From the NCBI GenBank assembly GCA_916700875.1, contig CAKAKS010000067.1:7436591-7500590 (forward strand): a stretch of DNA of 64,000 bases. Direction: 5' to 3'. The DNA comes from Sebastes aleutianus (lineage: Eukaryota > Chordata > Actinopteri > Perciformes > Sebastidae). Under the pieces are notes generated by a model. It made no database searches, was not told the DNA's origin, and saw only the letters and a program-made list of their open reading frames with translations. Positions 54,901-61,832 of this stretch are shown here, piece after piece (within the stretch, counting starts at the first letter, position 1; the number at the start of each line of letters is the position of its first letter). Position numbers and translations under genes: made by a program.

Positions 54901-57478
54901 CACCTGTGCTTGGAGAAGTGGTTCGGCAGTCTTGGAGGGTTTTTTGAACATCCCACCGAATAACGCTGCTTTTTGCTAAATGAGGTGTAAAAATAAAAAG
55001 AGAGAAAATTATACTTGAAAAAATGAATTTATGCATCTGAAACATACTAAAGGATGAAAACACAACACAAGACTAATCTCTTCTGTGGTTTCAGTCAGTA
55101 TGAGTGAGTAACAGAAGATAAACAGTCACTGTCATGATCTGTGAGTCAGCAGCATAAATCTGTCTCTCTGAAACAGGAAAAAGATGCTGCCAACGATCGA
55201 CAATTCACTGATGAAAGGATGCATTTACTTGCTCAGAGTATTATGAGACGAACTAACACATTGTTGGTTTTAGTCTTTTTCATGGGGTTTGTTGATAATA
55301 GGAAAAAATATAGAATAACATCAGCCTCTGTAATTATGGAAACTTGACCTACATTATTCCTGTTTTGTGCTGTGGTTAATTATATTAACTACTTCATAGC
55401 AAACCTGGAGTGGGGGGATAACGGGGATCCACATTCTTGTGAAGCAACCTAGTAGGTTAATCCAGCCATGATAATAGGACTACTGTTTCAACAATGTGTA
55501 CTCATATTAAAGCTGAAAGTCAGCATTTAACCCTCATAGTCATTGTTTAATGTCAAGTCTATTGTGCTGGAGTATAGAGCCAGCATAACAGAAAGTAGGT
55601 CAGTGTGAAGAAGTAGTCAAATCCTTTACTTAAGTAAAAGTGGCGATATAACAGTAAAAAATCTAACTCAAGTAAAAGTACATGAGTAGTAGCATCAAAT
55701 TATACTTAAAGTATCAAAAGTATATATATATTTATATATATATAAATAGATTTGTATTTTATTTTATTGTTTTTAATTTTCTTTTCTTTTTTTATTTGTG
55801 TATATTCTTTTGACTTATTTATCTATTTTTTGTACATAATATGTTTTTCCTGTATCTATACTGGTTTATTTTGTATTAATATTAAGTTTGTTATTTTTCT
55901 TTGTACCGAGAATGTTATTATTGGGGACGTTTGTGAATGTTTGTTCTGTTGTTTCAAAATTAACAAAAAAACAATAAATATAATATTGAAAAAAAAAAAG
56001 TGTCAAAAGTAAAAGTACTCATTATGTAGAATAGATCATTTCAGAATAATGTATATAATATTATTGGATTATAAATAGTGATGCATTCAAATAAGCATCA
56101 CTAATGTTGCAGCTGGTAAAGTGGAGCTAATTTCAACTACTTTACATACTGCCATATAGCTTTATCTATAAAAAAATCTATTAGTTGATTTGCATTTGGT
56201 ATTAATGATCTGAATCTGCAAAGTAACTACTAATTAATGTTGTTAAAAAATGTAGCAGGGTTAAAAAGTAGCCAACAATTTTACATTTCTGATCTTCTGC
56301 TATGTTATGAACCATCCAGACCTCTCAGGTCATCTGGATCAGGTCTGCTTAGTGTCCCACAGAGTCAGAACTAAACATGCAGAAGCAGCGTTCAGTTTTT
56401 ATTCACCACATATCTGGAACAAGCTCCCAGAAAACTGCAGACCCCAACTCCAACTCTGAGTTCTTTTAAATCAAAGATTAAAACTTTCCTGTTTGCTGCT
56501 GCCTTTTATTAAACCAGATAATGATCTTATACTGCACTAGAGCTTTTACTCTTGTGTGTTATATTCTATTTCAGCTTCTATCCTAGCTTTTACTTTTAGC
56601 TTGTTTTTATTTTCTAATCTTTAATGTTTTTATGTTTTTATAACTGTTTTAATTATGTCTCAATGTTCTTTTAAGATAAGATAAGATAAGATAAGATAGA
56701 ACTTTATTAATCCCGAAGGAAGTTCTTGTGCCAGAGATTGCTCAAAAATGCAACAAAATTACAACAAGTTCAAGTGTATAAAATACAAGTGTATAAAATA
56801 AAAAAAGTACTATTTCTAGCACCAGTGCCTAATAAAATAACAATTAAGTAAGATACATTTAGTAAAATGAGTAAATAAGATAAGATAAGTAAAATAAAAA
56901 AGGTAAAGTAAGCTAACAAACAGAACAATAAGTAATATTGCACATGTTGGACATTAATATTGCACTTTGTCGCAATGTTCTTGAATGTTTATGTAAAGCA
57001 CTTTGAATTGCCCTGTTGCTGAAATGTGCTCTACAAATGAATCTGCCTTGCCTTGGCCTTGTCTTACAATGTTGGCTCCCAAAATGTAGTTGATTATAAG
57101 TATAAAGTAACATAAAATGGAGATACTCATGTAAAGTACAGTATCACAAACTTGTACTTAAGTACAGTATACAGTACTTGAGTAAATGTGTTTGGTTGCA
57201 TCTCATTACTGCTGTAGTGTCCAAAAACAACTCTGAAAACCCTTCAAACACAAACGTTAGCGAGCTTAACTTTGACAATAAAGATACAAACAGACAGTAT
57301 GTGAGGTGACTCACCGCTACGCCTCCTCCATCACAATCCAGGTCCAGATCCATGTTGTCGTATCGATCCTGTCAAACAGCACAAAGTTACATTTACGACA
57401 TTTTAAACAACTAATGTTAACGACAGCGACAGAAAGACGAACCTTTTTAACAGACTAATGTTAACGTTTACTCACCAT
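36040..57478 (-). CDS. APL-1: APOL-domain protein with long modular N-terminal extension (complete, 36 coding exons)
   Basis: Joining 36 phase-compatible exons gives 3138 nt and about 1045 residues with one stop at 36040-36042. Residues 20-337 are seven alternating A (basic/hydrophobic, FSGMFKK core) and B (acidic/Ser, ELSxS core) modules. Residues 338-501 are further basic/acidic pairs, 502-562 are proline- and tyrosine-containing, 563-654 are two acidic+NPF pairs, 698-727 carry LMEWW, and 727-1045 are the APOL domain. The APOL call rests on the Gly/Ala-rich hydrophobic hairpin, the second hydrophobic segment and the helix after it, which resembles mammalian APOL C-termini. From family knowledge, APOL proteins associate with intracellular membranes and some form ion channels. 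The extension is far longer than mammalian APOLs (about 340-400 residues). A paralogue, APL-2, lies downstream on the same strand. Exon borders are inferred from GT/AG, phase and module homology, without transcripts. Confidence 0.85.
37556..37706. mobile_element. hAT-like MITE, family 1, internally deleted
   Basis: Only 151 bases remain between the family 1 ends. The 8-base duplication ATTAACAC is perfect (37548-37555, 37707-37714). Confidence 0.75.
37735..37786 (-). CDS. APL-1 exon 35 (res 710-727)
   Basis: 52 nt read as 2+48+2, SWEDTPQDEDMTEKEEAK. Same length and phase as APL-2 exon 44. Confidence 0.8.
38243..38279 (-). CDS. APL-1 exon 34, LMEWW segment (res 698-710)
   Basis: 37 nt, DVDLMEWWINVE plus one base. 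Conserved with APL-2 exon 43 and marks the start of the non-modular part. Confidence 0.82.
38407..38484 (-). CDS. APL-1 exon 33 (res 672-697)
   Basis: 78 nt, NEGGNRTLFDQLEELRIDSA onward; FDQLEELRID may form a short helix. Donor gttggt. Confidence 0.75.
39187..39237 (-). CDS. APL-1 exon 32 (res 655-671)
   Basis: 51 nt, GRVPKRNAQDGAAGNTE. The 2.6-kb intron before it holds a SINE nested in a hAT-like MITE. Confidence 0.72.
39319..39597. mobile_element. TTTACGAGAAAAAA-rich MITE
   Basis: Related to the foldback element at 29.8 kb by its TTTACGAGAAAAA words; ends around GGCCTATTGGAGTCATTGT and ATGGCCCCAATACGCC. Confidence 0.5.
40829..41755. mobile_element. hAT-like MITE, family 1, interrupted by SINE
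   Basis: Ends TAGGGCTGTT and TTTGACAGCCCCA; flanks GTTTAAAG and GTTAAAAG form a worn 8-base duplication. Confidence 0.75.
40863..41065 (+). repeat. tRNA-derived SINE
   Basis: Pol III A box TAGCTCAGTCGG (40873-40884) and B box GGTTCGAATCC (40938-40948), a non-tRNA body and an A-rich tail. The direct repeat AAATATTTAATCGCG (40848-40862, 41066-41080) marks the insertion into the MITE. Confidence 0.85.
41841..41891 (-). CDS. APL-1 exon 31, NPF module (res 638-654)
   Basis: 51 nt, TKVKKPKKHNPFMPRTK; a duplicate of exon 29. Confidence 0.82.
42048..42137 (-). CDS. APL-1 exon 30, acidic module (res 608-637)
   Basis: 90 nt, AQSDDEGLKEEDGSSSKEEK; the first nine residues match exon 28, showing a duplicated acidic+NPF pair. 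Confidence 0.82.
42366..42416 (-). CDS. APL-1 exon 29, NPF module (res 591-607)
   Basis: 51 nt, TKVKKHHNPFMRQAGAK. Confidence 0.82.
42739..42957 (-). pseudogene. Myb/SANT-like domain fragment (probable PIF/Harbinger-derived)
   Basis: An open frame of 72 codons includes CLLDIWVEKNIQNVLNK and VIQDELEEKGFKRTVDQCR. This is the helix pattern of the Myb/SANT-like domains found in Harbinger-type accessory proteins and MSANTD genes. It sits in an APL-1 intron, is short and has no exon partners, so it is read as a transposon remnant. Confidence 0.55.
43711..43794 (-). CDS. APL-1 exon 28, acidic module (res 563-590)
   Basis: 84 nt, SRSDDEGLKDESAEAKEGDE; paired with NPF exon 29. Confidence 0.8.
44553..44597 (-). 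CDS. APL-1 exon 27 (res 548-562)
   Basis: 45 nt, ELNRTAGQKQKSSHQ; counterpart of APL-2 exon 6 (ELNTTRYSQRRR). Confidence 0.72.
44947..45006 (-). CDS. APL-1 exon 26, tyrosine motif segment (res 528-547)
   Basis: 60 nt, EMKATVTYDNVKARGTEDNQ. VTYDNV fits the loose pattern of a phosphotyrosine SH2-binding site. Confidence 0.75.
45115..45192 (-). CDS. APL-1 exon 25, proline motif segment (res 502-527)
   Basis: 78 nt, opens VKGNMIQRERKERS and ends TPTVLPRPTKE. KGNMIQ and LPRPTKE correspond to NGNLMQ and PPRPKEK in APL-2 exon 5. Confidence 0.8.
45445..45510 (-). CDS. APL-1 exon 24, acidic/basic mixed module (res 480-501)
   Basis: 66 nt, RDTEDTETLKENQKGGEEKS. Confidence 0.75.
46137..46190 (-). CDS. 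APL-1 exon 23, A-like module, NPF changed to NFF (res 462-479)
   Basis: 54 nt, SAMAGAMSKLNFFQSSHK; a duplicate of exon 21 in which the EH-binding Pro is lost. Confidence 0.78.
46567..47303 (+). mobile_element. P-element-like remnant with THAP-domain start
   Basis: The frame at 46749-46811 begins MVTCCAWGMCNSDTCYPERL, which looks like the start of a THAP zinc finger, and then stops. Ends are roughly inverted (TTGACCCTT at the left, AAGGGTCAA at the right). It lies in the intron between APL-1 exons 22 and 23. Confidence 0.5.
47938..48009 (-). CDS. APL-1 exon 22, acidic module (res 438-461)
   Basis: 72 nt, QEKQSSSDDEDPPASSEKSS. Confidence 0.78.
48124..48177 (-). CDS. APL-1 exon 21, A-like module with NPF (res 420-437)
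   Basis: 54 nt, SKFAGAMEKLNPFRSANK. NPF is the ligand of EH domains (endocytic and recycling adaptors). Confidence 0.78.
48292..48360 (-). CDS. APL-1 exon 20, acidic module (res 397-419)
   Basis: 69 nt, KDSDSDSEEILDNAEG: a dense run of casein kinase 2-type Ser-acidic sites. Confidence 0.78.
48581..48628 (-). CDS. APL-1 exon 19, A-like module (res 381-396)
   Basis: 48 nt, NGFSAMMKSTFYSDKQ; FSAMMK parallels FSGMFK of module A. Confidence 0.75.
48809..48883 (-). CDS. APL-1 exon 18, acidic module (res 356-380)
   Basis: 75 nt, opens DKEKTEQSGDSNENTS and ends KPKAKQ. Confidence 0.78.
49000..49053 (-). CDS. APL-1 exon 17, basic module (res 338-355)
   Basis: 54 nt, AGVAAKKNQKTPFTSSSQ. Takes the place of an A module but lacks FSGMF. 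Confidence 0.75.
49147..49212 (-). CDS. APL-1 exon 16, last B module (res 316-337)
   Basis: 66 nt, DDLSVDIELSAISDTPIEKS. It lies 1.26 kb from exon 15 because a dispersed repeat occupies the intron. Confidence 0.8.
49472..49990 (+). repeat. dispersed teleost repeat, family 2 (uninterrupted)
   Basis: The most continuous family copy in the window, from GTGTAGGATTTGGCAACATC to CCCCCAAAATGTTATACTGT. Confidence 0.65.
50475..50534 (-). CDS. APL-1 exon 15, A module (res 296-315)
   Basis: 60 nt, EKGGLFSGVFRKKGARTQSQ: a shortened A module with the same RTQSQ end as exons 9 and 11. Confidence 0.82.
50620..50682 (-). CDS. APL-1 exon 14, B module (res 275-295)
   Basis: 63 nt, DVWSEPSELSGSNDNLSEDT; related to exons 10 and 12 but shortened at the end. 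Confidence 0.85.
50780..50851 (-). CDS. APL-1 exon 13, A module (res 251-274), recent duplicate
   Basis: 72 nt, ETGGVFSGMFKKSPKPSGVR ending TKSQ. Confidence 0.85.
51099..51167 (-). CDS. APL-1 exon 12, B module (res 228-250), recent duplicate
   Basis: 69 nt, EDLSAASELSGSKDNLSVNS ending NTK. Confidence 0.85.
51254..51325 (-). CDS. APL-1 exon 11, A module (res 204-227), recent duplicate
   Basis: 72 nt, ETGGVFSGMFKKSPKLSGVR ending TQSQ. Confidence 0.85.
52015..52083 (-). CDS. APL-1 exon 10, B module (res 181-203), recent duplicate
   Basis: 69 nt, EDLSGPSELSGSTDNLSVNS; differs from exon 12 at only a few codons. Confidence 0.85.
52178..52246 (-). CDS. APL-1 exon 9, A module (res 158-180), recent duplicate
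   Basis: 69 nt, ETGGVFSGMFKKPKAFGART. Near-identical to exons 11 and 13, with one codon fewer around the KKSPK position. Confidence 0.85.
52500..53330. other. APL-1 intron, AT-rich
   Basis: No module, repeat ends or RNA gene seen. Confidence 0.4.
53340..53402 (-). CDS. APL-1 exon 8, B module (res 137-157)
   Basis: 63 nt, DLLDNEFTASNDTLSENTTT; the Leu of the usual ELS core is replaced (EFTAS). Confidence 0.8.
53500..53571 (-). CDS. APL-1 exon 7, A module (res 113-136)
   Basis: 72 nt, EKSGVFGGILKRSPKPGHVR; only an 82-base intron separates it from exon 6. Confidence 0.8.
53654..53725 (-). CDS. APL-1 exon 6, B module (res 89-112)
   Basis: 72 nt, SAQNPELSVSSDSLTDNKSS; donor gtgagt. Confidence 0.8.
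54343..54411 (-). CDS. APL-1 exon 5, A module (res 66-88)
   Basis: 69 nt, EKGGVFKGMFKKTTKTAK then a Gln run (QQQ). The donor gtttgt is weak. Confidence 0.78.
54520..54585 (-). CDS. APL-1 exon 4, B module (res 44-65)
   Basis: 66 nt, core SSELSKSSDSLTDNSTK; donor gtgatg. Confidence 0.78.
54904..54975 (-). CDS. APL-1 exon 3, A module (res 20-43)
   Basis: 72 nt. Opens QKAALFGGMFKKPSKTAEP. The usual EKGG start is changed to QKAA and the donor is gtgatg rather than gtgagt. Confidence 0.78.
55735..55996 (+). mobile_element. truncated retroposed sequence with A tail
   Basis: Ends AATAAATATAATATTGAAAA and an A run; TCAAAAGTA occurs on both sides. Source unknown. Confidence 0.45.
56280..57055 (+). 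mobile_element. L2-like LINE 3' end
   Basis: The tail TGTAAAGCACTTTGAATTGC and AAATGTGCTCTACAAATGAA is typical of fish L2 elements. Interrupted by an insert at 56671-56972. Confidence 0.6.
56671..56972 (+). mobile_element. insert with (GATAA)n start, nested in L2
   Basis: The 10-base direct repeat CAATGTTCTT flanks it (56661-56670, 56973-56982). The body begins with GATAA units then ACTTTATTAATCCCGAAGGA. Confidence 0.6.
57315..57368 (-). CDS. APL-1 exon 2, acidic N-terminus (res 2-19)
   Basis: 54 nt, phase 0-0: DRYDNMDLDLDCDGGGVA. Highly acidic with no A or B module; no signal peptide. Confidence 0.7.
57476..57478 (-). CDS. APL-1 exon 1 coding part: start codon only
   Basis: ATG is followed at once by a gtgag donor, so the first exon carries just the Met codon. 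It is chosen because it opens the frame of exon 2. A second in-frame Met (MDLDLD) within exon 2 is an alternative start. Confidence 0.65.
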
Positions 57479-57729
57479 ATTACTGCTATACACTGCTACA
57501 CCACGGTCTGCCCTAGTTCAGTGCTGGTTATTCCGCTGGTTAGTCGATGTTGAATTGATTTGTCTTGATGTTTCAGTCGTCAGTGAGAGTTTCTGTCCGT
57601 CCCCGTGTTGTTGATACTCTCGGCTGTTCTTCACTGAGGAGTTCAGGATCCTCCCTCCTCCGGGAAGATAATAACAGGCTGGAGATCAGAGACTTCCCAC
57701 AGATCCTTGTGACTTGTGAGGGTTTTTTG

Positions 57730-57735
57730 TTTATA
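57730..57735 (-). promoter_or_regulatory. candidate TATA box of APL-1
   Basis: TATAAA on the minus strand about 250 bases before the start codon. Transcription would then begin near 57700 and leave about 225 bases of 5' UTR in exon 1. Position is the only support. Confidence 0.4.
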
Positions 57736-57915
57736 ACACGGACATGATTGAAAACCGGTGGATCCAGTTTTTTTTCTTTTCTCTTACCTGTGCTGTCGTC
57801 CTAGAGAGGGCGTGTCTGTCTCACCTGGGAGTTTGACATCAGCCTGATGCTGCTTTCAGGTGCTGCTCGGAAACTCCTACTTTCTACTTCCCTCAAGGCT
57901 ATTAAACATCACTAA

Positions 57916-58531
57916 TAGTGATGGGAATTACGGCTCTTTTTAGTGAGTCGGATCATTTGGCTCAGCTCACCAAGAAGAGCCGGCTCTTTCGGCTCCCAAA
58001 CGGCTCTTCATTGAACCACGTCTGCATTTTATAATTCAGCCAAATTTAGCGCTGTTTTGACCTATGATTAGTACGTGTACTCATATATCACTTAAATTAT
58101 TCAATATAATTACACTAAACCTTATAATTTCCAGAATACCATAACTTTACATGCTGCTTCGTTTTCGACTGCCACTCATCTTGTCTGCTATTCGCGCACC
58201 GCACTCCTCTCTTTCTTTCTCTCCACCTCTCCCTCCTGCTCTGTACCTGTAGACCGTCAGCGTGCCGCGCACCCCCGCCCCTCCCTGCTTGATGGTATGA
58301 TCCTTGTCTGTTCATCACCTGATTGGTCATACGGACGCCATTAACACAACATTCAGTCGTAGTCGGTGCATGGAGTGCCCATGGCGCGGAGAAGATCATC
58401 TTATCACTCTGCCTTGAATTAATTAAAGAAAGAGAAAAAAAATAACAGCTCTCGGATGGGAGCCGGCTCTTATCGTTCACTTAAAAGAGTCGGCTCAAAG
58501 ATCCGGCTCGTTCGTGACCGACACATCGCTA
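57916..58531. mobile_element. GAGCCGGCTC-rich hAT-like MITE
   Basis: Ends TAGTGATGGGA and ACACATCGCTA with subterminal inverted AGAGCCGGCTCTT words. Confidence 0.55.
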
Positions 58532-58549
58532 CTACAGAGAAAAACATAC

Positions 58550-59262
58550 TCTGTTACAAGTAAAAGTACTTGCAAAATGGCCTATTTCAGAATCACGTAG
58601 GCTACCTTATATCACTGGATTATAATTGATGAGGCATTAATATGTACATCTCTTTAATGTTGCAGCTGGTAAAGGTGGAGCTAATTGTAATTACTATATA
58701 TACTGCTGGGTAGTTTGATCCATAATAATATATCATCATTAGTTGAGTTATATTTCTGAATTCCACTGTCTACCAGTAGTGGAGGAAGTACTCGGAGCCT
58801 TTACCAGTAAAAGTGGCGATACAACAGTAACACATCTAACTCAAGTAAAAGTACATAAGTATTAGCATCAAAATATTCTTAAAGTACTCATTATGTAGAA
58901 TGGGTAATTTCAGAATGATGTATATTATATTACTGGATTATAAATAGTGTTGCATTAATATAAGCATCCCTGATGTTGCAGCTGCTAAAGTGGAGCTGAT
59001 TTCAACTACTTTACATTCTGCCCTATACCTTAATCCGTAAAAACACATCAGCATTTATTAGTTGATTTACATTGTGTATTAATAATCTGAATCTGCAAAG
59101 TAACTAGTAACTGACGTTAAATAAATGTAGTGAAGTAAAGTACAATATTGGCTTCCAAATTGTAGTGGAGTAGAAGTATAGAGTAGTATGAAATATAAAT
59201 ACTCTAGTAAAGTACAAGTATCTCATAATTGTACTTCAGTAAATGCCCTTACCGGTAGTTAT
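58550..59262 (+). repeat. AGTAAAAGTA-rich dispersed repeats (two adjacent copies)
   Basis: GTTGCAGCTGGTAAAGGTGG and GTTGCAGCTGCTAAAGTGGA mark two head-to-tail copies. Confidence 0.55.
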
Positions 59263-59279
59263 TCCACCACCGGAAAAAA

Positions 59280-60690
59280 AAAGTGACAAAATAAAGCATA
59301 CTCAAATCAGAGAGCATGCAAAATACGGTTGATTTTTGAGTATGATGTTTATTCTCCCACAATAAAATGCACAAAGGAAATAAATAGAGGAGTTTCTTAC
59401 AGCTGGAACAATTTTAGATTTATTATGGGAGGTGGTTAAACTGAAAAAATCTTGGAAAACAAAAAGATAAGCATTAAATCTTAGAGAAACGTTTATTTGG
59501 CAATAGGTTTCCGAATTTGCAGTTTGATTTGCCCCCAACGTCACACATATTGTATGATTTCTTGTTAGTAGGCTAGAAAATGTTAAAGTATTTTGATATT
59601 TTTGTACATCTCCTACCTTAACAGTATACTATGACGATTATGTATTAAATACTGTATAGAATTAGTATGTATGGATTTGGGACACAGCTAATGTTCTGGC
59701 ATAGTGGCCAAAGTCCAACTGCTGTATAAGTCTCATTATGCTGTTTTAATGTTATAATATTAAAGACCATCTTGTTAACATAGCCTATTAAAATATACTG
59801 CAACATTATGTGATTATTAACTGTCCCATTAAGATTCACATTTCTATTCATTTCATGGTGAAAACATTCAAATTCAGTGTGCAGCAGTAGATATAGTTTT
59901 ATTGCCCTAAATATGACCCATTGTCAACAGAACAGAAGCAATTCAGTGCAGATAAGAGAGCTGTAAAAGCACTTAGCTGATAAGCTGTGTTTACATGTCT
60001 GCCATCGATGTCTCACAGCCAGACAGAGTCTCTGTTTACATAAAACACATGTCAAATAGCAATCAAAGCAAATCTCTCCTGCTTTTGGTTTAATTACCTT
60101 TAAATGCATTCATTCACAGAAAATCTGACAATAACTAGAATGTCAACACCCATTTTCTTGTCCCAGGAATATAAAAGAAAAGCTACTAATTATTGACTAT
60201 TTGTCAAATGTAAAGAAAGTATAACATACAATATTTTTTGTTTAAATCCACGTTCTTTTTTTCATTTAGTCCTTTTAAAAAACAAACAAAACAACATTTC
60301 AAAGTGCAGATTTGAACATTTAATTTATTGTCAAAAAAAAGATAATTGTTTCATATCCCACATTCCTATTTTCATTCTGTTACAATTTTCAAATAAAATA
60401 AGGCCATTGATTAATTCAGCTCACACAAAACTATAACTGATAATATTTTCTTCTATCTTATAAAGTAAAGGCACATGTAAAGTAAACATATCTTTGCAAC
60501 TATTACATAGATGCTTATCCCTGTATGTGATGTAAATATTTCACCTTCATTTTTTTTTAAATATACTATTCACCTTCATTGAAGCAAAGAGGAAGCAACA
60601 CATTCCTAGCAATCTTTGGTTAATTGTAGTGTTTAAGCATTTTTCCTAAATGCTGAATTTAGTGCATAATAGATAGATGGATAGATAGAT
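59280..60690. other. intergenic, nothing recognised
   Basis: AT-rich and without supported coding or RNA features; includes a (GATA)n-like run at about 60670-60693. Confidence 0.4.
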
Positions 60691-60698
60691 AGATAACC

Positions 60699-60704
60699 TT
60701 TATT
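60699..60704 (-). terminator. polyadenylation signal of WD40 gene
   Basis: AATAAA on the minus strand, 15 bases after the stop codon, implying a very short 3' UTR. A (GATA)n-like run follows directly. Confidence 0.6.
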
Positions 60705-60718
60705 TAATATCTTGAGGG

Positions 60719-60838
60719 TTATTCTTTCCAGGAGAGGAAGTAGATCTTTCCCTGTCCGTCACCACAAACCAGTTCAGTGGGCTTTTCAGGGTTCACCTCC
60801 AAATGCAGAACAGGACCTCCACACACAAACATGCCCAC
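60719..60838 (-). CDS. WD40 gene last exon, C-terminus
   Basis: 120 nt, 39 codons and TAA. Contains LVCGDGQGKIYFLSWKE at the end. The exon opens after a cag acceptor in phase 0. Confidence 0.8.
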   Translation of the reverse strand: MGMFVCGGPVLHLEVNPEKPTELVCGDGQGKIYFLSWKE

Positions 60839-61795
60839 CTGGAGGAAGAGAGAGGGAGAGGGTAGAAGGTAAATAGTTATTTGAAGACCATTTAAAATAA
60901 TACAAAAGTAGGGTGAAGGAACAACTTAGTCAGTAAGCTGCATGAGAAGAGTACAGAACTTTCAGAGTACACTAATTTGCATTTTCTTTGCCAAGAGTTT
61001 GATGAGAAGACCGATCCCCCTCTCATATCTGTCTGTTAAATATGAAGCTGGAGCCAGCTGGTTAGCTTAGCTTAGCATAAAGACTGCAAGCAGGGGGAAA
61101 CTATGGAGGACAGAACCTGCCAAAATCAAAAATAAATGAATAAATAAATAAATGACATGAAAAATGAATACATATGTCATTAAATGTAGCAAAAATAATA
61201 TTAAAAATAAATGTAGTCATTAATTAATATTTCTGCTTTAATTTGCTTTTTTATTTATTTATCTTTGTATTATTTCCATTATTTATTTACTCTTCTGTTT
61301 AATTTTCCCTTTTATTTATTTTTACATAAATTTTCAGATTTATTAATTTATTTTTACATTTATTATTTATTTAGTTTTGCATTTATTTATTTTGATTTTT
61401 AAATATATGTATTTATTTATGTACTCATGCCTTTATTTCTTTATATACTTCTGCACAATTTTCCCTTTGCATTTCACCCCTTATTTCTTTCCCCAAACTT
61501 ATTTATTTATGTATTCTTTTCTTTATACAGTTTTTTTCACATTTCTTTTTACATTTCTTTATGCATTTCTTCTGTGTCAGAGTGCATAGATCTACTATAC
61601 GCTAGCCAGCGGGCTGCACTCCAGTCTTCATTCCCGGCTCCATACAGTGGGTCGTTGTCCGTTTTTCTTGCCTGCCTGTTTACATTTGTATCTAAACCTT
61701 TGTGCCATCTGTCTGTAAAATTATTGATAAAAAGACATTCAGACTTCTTATCAAATGACCACCATGTGTTTTTCAAGTTCTGTCATATTTAACTT

Positions 61796-61832
<37 letters not shown>

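Larger units (their letters stand above)
55610..57210 (+). repeat. AGTAAAAGTA-rich repeat split by two insertions
   Basis: Starts CCTTTACTTAAGTAAAAGT and ends TACTTGAGTAAATGTGTTTG. Inserts at about 55735-55996 and 56280-57055 separate its parts. Confidence 0.55.

Noticed and set aside
57766..57786. interferon-response element upstream of APL-1
   Set aside because: The T/C-rich run looks similar, but the spacing of its TTTC halves is one base short of the ISRE pattern.
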